64,000 nucleotides of DNA from Cordia subcordata. Its lineage: Eukaryota; Streptophyta; Magnoliopsida; Boraginales; Cordiaceae. This document shows, piece by piece, positions 46,401-58,230 of this stretch (position 1 is the first letter of the stretch; each line of letters starts with the position of its first letter). A program made the position numbers and the translations under genes. Where the stretch lies: the NCBI GenBank assembly GCA_028554755.1, contig JAPTOF010000005.1:8689501-8753500 (forward strand), given 5' to 3'. The notes beneath the pieces were generated by a model. The model had not been told where the DNA came from. It saw nothing but the letters and a program-made list of their open reading frames with translations, and ran no database searches.

Positions 46401-49400
46401 ATTTCAGTTGTTTGGGATCTGAAGAAGCAGAAACCAGTAATTAGGTAACTGTTTTATTTAGTGAGATTCTTTGACAAATGTGCTATCTGAAATATCAGCT
46501 GCCGCTCCATTATTTCCATCAATGAGTAACATGAACTTGCATGATCTCGCAGCTTCGCTGATTCTAATAGAAGGCGGTGTTCAGTCTTGCAGTGGAATCC
46601 CGATGTTGCCACTCAGCTTATAGTTGCTTCTGATGAAGATAACTCACCTGCTCTTAGAGTACTGCATTTTCTTCTTGGTCTTCCTGAGCCATTTCTACTG
46701 AATGTTTTTACCTCTTTTTAATAGGCTGATACTGTATGCAGCTCTGGGATATGCGGAATATAATGTCTCCAGTTAAAGAATTTGTAGGGCACACTAAAGG
46801 TATGTCAGTGCATGACAAATTGTTAGTGTGTTACTATAAATTGCTGTTATTTTAGCCTTGTTTCCCTCTTTTGAATTGTGTGTGAAATCCAAGTTTAATG
46901 AAAGCCTTTCATGGCGTGTCTTGTATCTCTATTTTTATCTGTCATGTGCAGAATGGATTAACTGTTATGCTAGATATTAAGAGACTGGTGAACATCCAGC
47001 TTTTATTTTGAATACGTTTAGTGTGGCTTTCTTTCTTGGGGGAATGATGTAAAAATGCAATCTCTCGAATAGCTTAGAGAATGTCTGCCTTTGGTTGTAT
47101 TTTCGTGAGGACAGCCTATAATCAAAGGTTTCCTTTTTTATAGACAAACATGCTTTCCCCTCTATCTCAGAGGTAAAATTACTGAAAGGGTTGCTGACAA
47201 TCAATTCCAGGAAACGATAGGTCTCAAAATTCTTAACTTCCTGTAGATGCTCAATTGGTGTTGAAGCAGTTACTAATATTTATGGAATAAGTAGAAAATC
47301 TTATATTGTTTTCTAGATGAAGAGGGTCACTATGGACGAATAAACAGAGAAACACGTTACAGGTTTGAGTTATGTTTAGCAATGGATAAGAATTACTTGA
47401 TAGAATTTGATCTTTATGGCTTAGGATGAAAAGCTATCTATGTTTACCATTTGATTGGACCTCGGTACCAAGTGAAGTTTCTTCTTCCTGCAGTCCAAGC
47501 CTGGAAATTATTTCTTATCCGCATGGGCATAATGGCTGTGTTGTTATGCTACCATCTGTAGAAAAAAGAGGGAAAGCAGCGGAGACCCTTCCACTATTGA
47601 ACTCGTGATTCTTGAGCAATTTCGTGATGAATAGTTGCACTGGAATGGAAATAATGGAAATTATAATATGGTCTCTATGTGCCGAGTATAACTTTAGATT
47701 AATACCATTCTTAAAATCCAAACTATCCTAACCCTAATCAGATGCAACACCATTTTCAGTGAGGGTTTCCTTTGATTTGTGCATATTAGGAATTTTTGAA
47801 GCAAAACATCCTACGATAAGATCACTGGTTAATTCTTGTTAGCAACAATTCCAATTCAAGATTGAAAAGGTTAAGTTGTAAGATTGCATTTCCTAAATCC
47901 TAGAAGTTTTGAAGAGCCTTCATTTTGAAAATGGTAGGCTGCAGGTTATGCAGAAAACCAGCACAGGAGGTCTTTTAGTGGACCTTAATTTAATGGTAAA
48001 GTTCGTTTGAGCTCGTGAGAACCTAGAGATGCATTCTTAAATTTTTAATGATATTCCAAGAAGATATGAAATCCCTTTATTTTATCGTACAATTGATTAT
48101 CAGGTTATGCTATCAGCAATCTAGGCAGTAGTGGCTGATAGTAAATAAATAAGGAAAACTAAAAGAGAAAAGTGGTCATGCGAATGAAGAGTAAAAACAA
48201 GGGAAAATTTTTTATTTTTCAGCAATTTGTATTGAAAAATATCATGCTTGTTTTCAAAATATTTTTTTTTTCGGTGTTTCTATTTGTTTTGTTTTGGCTT
48301 TTGTTTACTCATCTAATAGAACATTTGGATTGAAGAGGACAGTGACATACTTCTGTGAATTGCTTATCATCAGGTGTGATTGCAATGTCCTGGTGTCCCG
48401 TTGATAGCTCCTACTTGCTGACATGTGCCAAAGATAATCGCACTGTTTGCTGGGATATTGTTTCTGGGGAGGTATATGAGCTTTTCTAATTTTGTCTGGT
48501 TTTGCTTTTTGGTAATGTGTCACCCCAGCTCTTTTTGGTCTTATTCTGCCATATCTTCTCTTCTCCTACTCTGAGTTATTCTTTAGGTGTGGGGTTTGGA
48601 TGTTATTTGGTGATGTTTAACAAATTGATTCTTAACTTTATACAGATTGTGTCAGAATTGCCAGCTGGAGCAAACTGGAACTTTGATGTACACTGGTATC
48701 CCAAAATTCCGGGGGTTATAGCAGCATCTTCTTTTGACGGAAAGATTGGAATATACAATATTGAGGTGAGCTTTCTGTTTCTGGCATGTATTTTGCATGC
48801 TGCCTTGCTGGCAAGTTCTGTAATAAATGACAGAAAAGTTGCAAAACAGTGGAAAGACCATCCTTCATGAAATTCTCTCATCAATATTTGTTGGTGTTTG
48901 ATGATCACATCATATGGATGGGTAGGTTGCGCACATGCTATTTTGAAGTATTCCAAATTCTCATTCTAGACATATTCCTGTTAAGTTGGTGGGGAACTGA
49001 TAACTTTCATGCCTTGTGGAACTTAACTTCTTCTGATATGCTAGCTATCTCCATAATTAGTTCCTAGTTGAATGTCTTACTAACTAGTCTAAAGCAGTTA
49101 CCCAAAGATATTTACTGCTTAAGTTGCCGCCACTTGTTTGTTCAGAAGGCCAAGAAGCAGACCGAACTGTGCTTTGGCCCCATTTGTCTTTAAAACATCA
49201 TGCTCATTCAAACTATGACATTCAATTCAGAGGGAGTTTCTATTTCAGCAATATGAGCTTTTGTCGTGTAGTGCTCAGTCAAACAAAGATATTCTATTTA
49301 ATTTAGAGGTAGTATCTAGTTTAGTAGTACAACCTCCTGTAGCAAATTGTTCTAAATCAATCTAAGCTTTGTATCTTAGAGGAGTATCAAGCTTATTAGG

Positions 49401-52400
49401 TTGAGCTCCAGCTCCTTTTGCCTCTTTCTGAGACATGTTGTAGTCAGCTTTGCCCCAATATCTTTGCCTGGAAGTTGTCATGCTTTTTATCTTAATATTC
49501 ATTTTGATATTATATGTCTTCTATGCAGGGCTGTGGTCGTTACGGTGTAGGTGAAAGTGATTTCGGTGCAGGTATGCTGACTTCTTGATTTTAGAATCTG
49601 GTGGTGTTAGGTTTAAAGGGAAGTACTATGAACAATAGAAAATGGTTAATTTAGAAGGCTTGCTTCTGATGGTTGTGGGAATTTATGCATGCATTCTGTT
49701 AAGGTTGCACCTTCAAAAAGAATGCATAAAAGTAGAACTTATTGCTACTTAAGATGGGTACATATTATTTTGAACTGACACTTGTTAGCTAATTCGTGTA
49801 AACACACATTCAGACATGGTGAACAGTGAGGTTCACTGCATCCACAAGCTCAGAAGAACATCAAAGGCTAACTGTCTTGGAGAGAAGTGTAAAGGGTAGA
49901 GATTAAAGTCATAGTTTGCTTGGAACATCCTAACTGGCAAGTACAAGGAACCATCCAAAGCTTGTAGCTGGTCTGCCAGCTTGCAACTTGCAACACATAG
50001 GAAACGGAGATTCTTGCCCTATATAGGAAACTAGGCAATGTACAGTAGGGTATAATGCATGTTTTAAATTTTATTTTGTTTTTCTTTTTTAAATTTATTT
50101 CTCCCTCAGCTTGAAACGGAATCTCTTAGTTTGATTATCTAGGTTAGACAATGGAACTGTATTATTGAAAGGTAGGACTGAGGCCTGAATTTGGATACCT
50201 TGTTGGATTTGAAAATAATTAAGTCGGTTCCAGCTTTGATCATATTTCCTAGAAGATGAATAAGGAAATTATATCTTTAATCAATTGGGGGGGTGGGGGA
50301 GTGGGGGAGTATGAACTATGTTTCTCGTAATATAGTAGAATATTGCAACCTCGGGATGCATAAGTATTGATGATAGGGAAGTGGGCATCATATTGGCACG
50401 GTCCACAACTTAATGCAAGATAATCAACTCGGGTGGTGATACCATTTATTGGTCATGCATTTTCGTAATCATCTGTTGATGAAAAACTTCTGCATAGTTG
50501 ACATGCTTCTCAATTCTATAAATTACTGACATGATGATGGTGAAGTTTCTACCAGTACTCTTACTTAGTTGAGAAATCCGTGCATGGCGAAGATGATTCT
50601 GGGCAATCTCGCTGGCTGTATTAAACCCTGATCATTGAGTTTGGTTTATAAGGTTCTTGGATAGGAGAGAAATGGAAATGTTCACCTTTGCAATTGCCAG
50701 AAGTTGTCAGTAAAGAATATGGGCAATTAATTGTCTAAGTCAGCTTCTTCAAGTAAATGTTGAAGACCTTGATTGGTAATGATAATAAAATGCTGCAGCT
50801 GAGGCGCACAAGTGGGAAGTAGGCAATTTGATGATTTATGATTTTCATTAAAAGATTTTGCACACTCTCTACAATACCAATCCAACCTTGAAAATTTAGG
50901 ATGTCACAAAAGTTATCTAGTAGAAACTTGTTTGTTTTTCTTTTTCTTCTAGTATTAGCTTTCCTTCTCTTTTGTCCATGTGTACTTTTGTATCTCAATA
51001 ATTGTTTCTCCTTGCTGCTGGAGAGTTGTTCTTATGTATCATACTCCTGCAGCACCTTTGAGAGCCCCAAAATGGCACAAGCGTAAAGCAGGCGTTTCCT
51101 TTGGTTTTGGGGGGAAGCTTGTTTCTTTTCGCACTAAAGAGGCTCCAGCTGGATCTTCAGAAGTATGTCTAGTAATTCATTCTGCCTTTGATTTATAAAT
51201 TTGTTCCAACTGTTGAATAACATGTTTCCTCTTCCAGGTTTATGTGCATAACCTAGTGACTGAACATGGTTTGGTGAGTCGGTCTTCAGACTTTGAGGCT
51301 GCAATAAGGAATGGGGAGAGGTCATCCTTGAGGTTCTTATGTGAGAAAAAGTCTCAGGAATCTGAGTACGTCTTCTTGAGAGATTGAATAATGTTTCTTG
51401 GATGTTATGAAGGGGCCTACTATCATTGGTATAATTGAACGGTTACCTGTCTTAGCAGATCTGAGGACGAGAGAGAAACATGGGGCTTTTTAAAGGTTAT
51501 GTTTGAAGATGATGGGACAGCAAGGACGAAGCTGCTTTCTCACCTTGGTTTTAGTCTACCTATTGAAGAAAACGATGGACCACAGAATGACATTTCTGAT
51601 CAAGTAAATGCTCTTGGTCTTGATGAAAGCGTGGCAAGTAAAGAAGAGCATGGAAAACACAAAGAAAGTAACATGTACATAACTGACAATGGCGAAGATT
51701 TCTTTAACAATCTCCCAAGTCCAGCTGAAACGCCTGTGTCAACTTCTGGGCATGACTTTGTTGCTGATGGCTCTACGCCTGTTGGGGAAGAATCCCAGCA
51801 TAACGAGAATGGACAGGAGGAGACAGCTGATCCATCATCTGATGACGCTGTTCAACATGCCTTGGTTGTTGGGGACTACAAAGGGGCAGTCGCACAATGC
51901 ATATCTGCGAAAAGAATGGCAGATGCCTTGGTTATTGCTCATGCCGGTGGTGCTTCCTTGTGGGAAAGTACCCGTGATCAATATCTCAAGACAAGCCGAT
52001 CCCCTTACCTAAAGGTATTAATTGTCCTTAGTACTGCATACTTGCATTGACAAACCTGTATTCTTTCTGTCATTTTTGTTCATGGTAATATGTCTGTTTG
52101 AGTAATGGTTGTGGTACTGCAATCTACAATATGGATGCACCTGATGACATCTTTGAATCTTTAGGTTGTTTCCGCAATGGTGAATAATGACCTCATGAGC
52201 CTTGTTAATGCTAGACCGTTGAAATCGTGGAAGGAAACACTTGCTCTTCTCTGCACTGTAAGATTCTCCACCGCATGAAAAGAATTTATGCTTACGTGAT
52301 GCTGCCTAGCTTTATTCATGTTAATACCAATTAAATAAGCATTCTTGTAACAGTTTCAAGATTTGTCTTGAAGTAACCATTAACAATACTCTGTTTTCCC

Positions 52401-55400
52401 TTGATAACTGTTTGTCCTATACCTCTTAATTGAGGAAAGCAACTTGCAACAGCGTACAAGGCTTGGTTAAATATCCTCTCCCTCTCTCGTTTTCCCTTCT
52501 GTAACTTGCTGGAGGTGCCTTAGAAAATTCTTGGTATATTAACCACCATCTTCTGTTAATACTATCTTGCAAGACTTGGTAACATTTTGAGAGGAAATAT
52601 GCTATAGACAAATTTTGAATCTGAACTCCAAACAGCACATAGCCTTGTCACAATGCATGCTGGACCAATGGCAGCGTATCTTGGTTGATTGGTTCTCTTA
52701 CACGAGTAATTTAAATTCCAGGAGTAAATAAAACAAAGAAATATAATGTTGTCCAATTTCGTTGTTACGGAGTACATGATTGTATATATAATCTTCATTG
52801 TCACTGTCATGCAGTTTGCACAGCAAGAAGAGTGGACTCTGTTGTGTAATACACTTGCTTCTAGAATGATGGCTGCTGGTAATACACTTGGTGCTACTCT
52901 ATGTTATATATGTGCTGGAAATATTGATAAGACAGTAGAAATATGGTCAAAGACTTTGGCAACCGAGCATGACGGAAAATCCTATGTTGACCTTCTGCAG
53001 GTAAGCAGGCTGCCGACTGATTCATATCCAGCTTTCTATTATGGATAACATGGCTGATGTATTTTTATGATTTTCCCCTCCCTGAAGGATTTGATGGAAA
53101 AGACCATTGTCTTTGCTTTTGCCACTGGGCAAAAGCAATTTAGTGCTTCTTTGTGCAAGCTTGTTGAGAAATATGCTGAGATTTTAGCAAGTCAAGGGCA
53201 ACTAAGCACTGCGATGGAGTATTTGAAGCTTATGGGAACTGAAGATTTGTCTCCAGAGCTTGTGATTTTACGAGATCGAATCGCTCTTTCTACTGAACCT
53301 GGTTCGTATTTTCATATTACAATTTATTCTGTCCAGAGATGCAGCTGTATATAGGTGTAACAATTTTTTTATTTTTCAATTCTTTTCCTATATGATCTTT
53401 TTTCCCATCTGATTATGCTAGTGGTTTCATAGCTTGAGCTATTTTTAATGTAAATATTAGCTGGCTACTTCCTGATCTCAAGAAAGATATACTATTGCAG
53501 TGTGCATGTCATTGTAATGCTTTTTTCCCCCTCTTGTTGCAAGTATCTTCCTCCTTGGATGGCTGATTGTTCTAAAGTGTTGTTACAGATAAAAACACAG
53601 CAAACTCTATGGCTTATGATAATCCCCAGTTTCAAACAGGGTCAACATTTGGTGATCCATCAAGCTTTGGTGGTGTTGATGTGTCTCAAAGTTATTACCA
53701 GGTAACTTTATTGACACTGTTCAGTGTGTTGACTGGTGTAAATGTTACATTTCATTTCCTTGCTGATTATTTTTATCTTTACTTAGGAAGCAACTCCTGC
53801 ACAGATGCAACCTAGTGTACCTAACAGTCCCTATGGTGAAAATTATCAGCAGCAGCAGCAGCATCTTAATGGTTCATATGGGAGGGGTTATACTCCTGCA
53901 GCTGGCCCATATCAGCCTGCTCCACAGCCTAACATCCAGCAGCCCAACATCCAACAGCCCAACATATTTCTTCCATCCCAGGCACCTCAAATTCCACCTG
54001 TACTTGCATCTTTGGTTCATTTGCTTTGAGAATTCATAATTTAAGTTGCCTGAAGAGCTTTAAAGGCACTATGCTTGCCCCCTCTGACTTTGACTGAACT
54101 CCTGAACTTTCTAGAAGTTCATTTTATTTGGTAGATAACCAGCATTAGAACTTCTGCTCTTGATATGATGCATCTTTTAGACAAATAAACACTTAGAAAG
54201 TGACCTAGATACAGTATAAAATGCAGGATCCAATTTTAACTGTGTTATTGTTTCCCCTGGAAATCTTCAACTACTTAAAGAGATTTTGTTCAATGTTATT
54301 GCAATCTTGAGCTAAGACTTTTTGTATGCTTTTCCTTGCAGGGGAACTTTGCACCACCTCCTCTTACTACTCAGCCTGCAGTGAAACCATTTGTTCCCGC
54401 AAATCCCCCTATGTTGAGAAATGTGGAGCAATATCAGCAGCCTACATTGGGTTCCCAGCTGTATCCTGTATGTAACATATTTCTCCCTCAAACAAAATTA
54501 TCTAGTTATTGCTGCCACTCTAAACTAGCCTTGTCAATAAATTTCAGGGCGCTGCTAATTCTAGTTTTCATTCTGGTCCTCCTGGGCCCGGTTCATTTGG
54601 TGCTAATACATCTCAAGTAGGTCCAGCTCCGGGACATAAGATGCCCGAAGTTGTTGCTCCTGCCCCGGTCTCGAGAGGATTCATGCCAGTTACGAATGCA
54701 GGAGCTCAGAGACCTGGGCTGACCCCATTGCAACCTCCTAGCCCCACTCATCATCCAGCACCGATACAAACACCTGTGACTCCTGCTGCTCCCCCACCTA
54801 CAGTACAGACAGCTGATACTTCTAATGTACCTGGTAAAGTAGTAGTGGTCTCCATAATGATTTAATGGTTCCTTAATAGATGTGTGCATCTGTTCTGTGC
54901 TTGGTTGATGGGATTTTTGTGACTTGCCAAAATGAAAGGTCCAGCATTAGTCTTGAAAAGACTTATAGTGGCCCCTTTCTTTGCACAGTTAACGCCAGAT
55001 CTCTACTTCTCTTGGCATCTTACCTAATGCCCAATTTATTCTCAGAATCTTTTCCCAGTCTCCTATTTGTTTTGTTGAATTTAAGGGAAAAATAGTAAAT
55101 TCTCTAGAAGAAAATAAAAAATATTCTATTCAAAGTGTCCCTTTTGGCTTTGACCTGTGGAAAGATATAGTCTGTAGAGTTTTATATTTCTCTAAAGGAA
55201 TGGGAGATGTAATGAAGAAGACAATAACGTCCTTGTATTTTTCATATATCAGTTGAAAATTTTTAATTTCTCTTATGTTAGGACTAGATGCTAGAATTTG
55301 GGATGTGGAAAGATCCAAGTTCAATAGGCTTATTGATATCTGGATTTGGGTTGTCTTGTGAAATGTATGTGAAGGGTCAAGAATATTGTTGAATCTGCTC

Positions 55401-56235
55401 TGGAGTTGAGATCTTAACAGGAGTTTTGGCTCCTAAATATTACTAATTATGGTCTTCAATAGTTCTCTATAATTAGGTAGTGTATTTCACTTAAAAGGAA
55501 TGTAACTTTCCTAGGGTAGAATATTTGGATCAAAATGGTTTTCTTCTCATTTGAGCAGTTCAACTTTAGCCATTCTGCAGTCTATATTTGCTGATTAAGA
55601 TGTGAGATCCATTTATACCTGTTTTATTTTGTTTTTTATTATTAACTATCTAAAATGGTTTTCTTCTCATTTGAGCAGTTCAACTTTAGCCATTCTGCAG
55701 TCTATATTTGCTGATTAAGATGTGAGATCCATTTATACCTGTTTTATTTTGTTTTTTTATTATTAACTATCTCAATTACTGCTTTTTATGACCGTGTGCT
55801 GCAGCCCACCAAAAGCCTGTTGTAGCAACTTTGACGAGGCTTTTCAATGAGACTTCAGAAGGCTTGGGGGGGTCACGAGCAAATCCTGCTAAGAAGCGGG
55901 AAATTGAGGACAATTCGAAGAAGTTAGGCGCGTTATTTGCTAAACTTAACAGCGGAGACATATCTAAGAATGCTGCAGAAAAACTTATTCAGCTCTGTCA
56001 AGCTTTGGATAACGGCGACTTTAGTACAGCTCTTCAAATCCAGGTACGTACTCTCTCCTGAATCCTCAATTCATCTGTTTTTTTCATGTGCGAAAGGGAA
56101 AAACATGGACTTTCCAGTTTATAATGTGAGTCTTACATGATATAGGTTCTTCTCACGACAAGCGATTGGGACGAATGCAATTTCTGGCTCGCCACACTCA
56201 AACGAATGATCAAGACGAGGCAGAGCTTGAGATAA
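43460..56235 (+). CDS. SEC31B: SEC31, COPII outer-coat subunit (22 exons)
   Basis: SEC31 pairs with SEC13 to form the outer cage of ER-to-Golgi COPII vesicles and helps activate SAR1 GTPase. Exons: 43460-43779, 44782-44836, 44953-45075, 46223-46319, 46408-46444, 46553-46658, 46742-46799, 48374-48471, 48646-48765, 49529-49571, 51053-51162, 51238-51365, 51459-52014, 52165-52257, 52815-53000, 53088-53301, 53589-53701, 53787-53999, 54342-54467, 54548-54833, 55805-56043, 56146-56235. All introns are GT..AG and phases close, giving 1136 residues, close to plant SEC31 length. Residues 1-352 form WD40 repeats (ICIWDV, VVWDLK, LWDMR, VCWDIV). Residues 353-365 and on include the family motif GFGGKLVSF. 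Residues about 430-780 are the helical solenoid, 782-1027 a Pro/Gln-rich linker, and 1028-1136 the helical C-terminal domain. The second ATG (43463) has the better context. Confidence 0.96.
45539..45781. mobile_element. MITE, family 1 copy e (SEC31 intron 3)
   Basis: The best-preserved copy: it starts GGGCTGGTTTGGATTGGCTT and ends AAAAGCCAATCCAAACTGGCCC, with terminal inverted repeats of about 24 bp. The interior has ACTGAAACTTTTGACTTTTG. 243 bp, inside the 1.1-kb third intron. Confidence 0.85.
55532..55772. repeat. 120-bp tandem duplication in SEC31 intron 20
   Basis: Unit 55532-55651 is repeated at 55652-55772. By eye they are identical except for one extra T in a T run near the end, so the duplication is very recent or the region has been homogenised. 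The unit contains an acceptor-like TTTGAGCAG|TT and TTCTGCAG, so it doubles potential cryptic splice sites upstream of exon 21. An assembly artefact should be excluded. Confidence 0.92.
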
Positions 56236-57080
56236 GATTGCATGGTTTGACCATCTGGCGTATTTGGTTTGTAATGGCAGGGTTTTCTTCATGATCTTTT
56301 CTCTTTGGTCTCAATTCTTTTTATGGCTCCTGTTTTCGCTGTTTCGAAAGCAGTTAGCATGAGTATATCTTAGGAAATTGACATATTTGGCTGATTGTTT
56401 GCATTAATGTGTAGTTTGGAGAGATAGATTTGGTGTTTTCTTCATATATAGATGACTGTAATTTTTGTCAAAGGTTCAAATGTCAAACTTTTCGAACTTA
56501 GCCTCCTGCTTCCTGTGTTTGAGGCCATTTTGTATTTTGTTGAAGGACTGAAACTAATAAGAAAATATTGTTCTCTTGTCTGATTGAATGTGGTTTTCAA
56601 ATTCAAAAGATCATGTTCTCTGCTTTGTGTATTTGGAGGAGTTTGATCAGAATTGTGTCGTTTCATCTTAAAAATCAATTGGTACTGATAAAATAACTCA
56701 GGATCTTATGTACTTGTAATTTTTTTCACGTAGGTCAATTATATTCTCTAACGGAGGCGATCATGTTTGTCGCCCTTTCGGTATGGGGATACTTCTGCAT
56801 CCCTGTTTGGGACATATCAAATCATTTGAATTGGAATACGAGGGGAAAGATTGAAAGGTCCTGTCAGTAGTTCGCCATTATGAGTACTTTGAACTCGAAC
56901 CAAAAGCAGTCTGCGCAGCACCAAAACTATTGGTACCATGGTTGCTGACACTATTGTATGGTAAAAAGAATGCAACCTTCTCAAGTGATAAGCTAATCAA
57001 TTTGTGAAGTGGAAATCAAGAACAGAAGGATAAACAGCCACTCGAATTGAAGAAATAAGAGAGGATCCATGCTTTTCGGG

Positions 57081-57121
<41 letters not shown>

Positions 57122-57818
57122 GTTTTGTGCTCTGAATTTTCAGTTCGCGTTCGAGAAAAGCTACTGACGATAGCTGCAGTAATCAGTTGAAGAGAAAATA
57201 CTTCGTTCAAGTTGATACGTGACACTATTATCCCTCATGACAATGAGATTTTTTTTCCTTTTCAATGAGGTTTACATACTTTTCAGTAAATCTTATTTTT
57301 TTTCTGATTATTTGCAAAAGCATGTCATTGGTTAAGGAGCGGCTTTGTTAAATTTTCTGTTTTAAGTAATATTAAATTTTACTATGGTTTCAAAGAGATA
57401 ATTTTAATAAAATTAACTATATAATCAAATGAGAAATGTTTAGATGAATGATTGTTTAGTCATTGACATAGAGAGACGGATATTTTTTTAAAACATAATA
57501 AACATTCTTCCTAAGCTATAGTGCTTTGTTCTATTTTTTTCTTTTTTATCGGCATGCTCTGTTCCAAATTGTAGATGAGATTATGACAAAATTTTGACAC
57601 ATCGGAAATTCGGAACACTGAAAATCATGATACATTTTGACTAAATCACAATAGGATCCTATAAATTTTTATCTTAATTATTTCCACGAAGGGCGTGTAA
57701 ACAAGGGCAAAAAACTTAAGGCGTGTTTGAGACTATTATTATCATCATCATCATCATTTCTTTTTTCTTTTTCCGGGGATGGGGTGGGTTTTAAAGAAAC
57801 AAAAAAAAAGAAATAGGC
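56236..57818. other. SEC31 3' flank and intergenic DNA
   Basis: The SEC31 3' UTR begins here, with AATAAGAAAA near 56555 as a possible polyadenylation element. A pure CT microsatellite lies at 57085-57121, and an (ATC)n tract at about 57733-57760. The 69-codon minus-strand frame over the CT repeat is a repeat artefact. No other gene is seen. Confidence 0.45.
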
Positions 57819-58143
57819 GAGAATGAGTTAAATATCTTATTTTTTAAAAAAAATAAAAATGTCTTATTTTTTAAACTAATGAATAAAATGTTACAAAATA
57901 CATATTTGAGTTTTGAAAATTCGAAGTTCGAAACTTTTTTCTTTTAAAAAGTAAAATTTTGAATTTTGAAAACTCAAAAATGCAAAAAGTTGGAAGAGAT
58001 TTTTGAGTTTTCAAAACTCAAAAATCAATAATCATAGACCTTTCAAAACTCAAAAATTAATTTTGTAATATTTTATTTATTAATTTTAAAAACATAATAT
58101 TTTAATTATTTTTTTAAAAAAATAAGACATTTAATTCATTCTC
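57819..58143. mobile_element. Foldback element just upstream of the GIY-YIG gene
   Basis: The left end GAGAATGAGTTAAATATCTT and the reverse complement of the right end GAGAATGAATTAAATGTCTT match. The arms stay complementary through ACAAAATACATATTTGAG / ACAAAATTAATTTTTGAG to the GTTTTGAAA centre. 325 bp, ending 87 bp before the start codon, so it probably lies in the promoter or leader. A 9-bp direct repeat AAAGAAACA occurs at 57793-57801 and 58146-58154, but 17 extra bases lie between it and the left end. Confidence 0.75.
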
Positions 58144-58230
58144 TCAAAGAAACAGTGCCAACATAACCAACGGTCCGATCACAAAATTAAGGATGAACGC
58201 ATTCAGACAACTAGATGAAGGTGAGCTAAC

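Noticed and set aside
51689..52012. 107-codon open frame inside SEC31 exon 13
   Set aside because: It is a different frame of the real exon, whose own frame is continuous with both neighbours.
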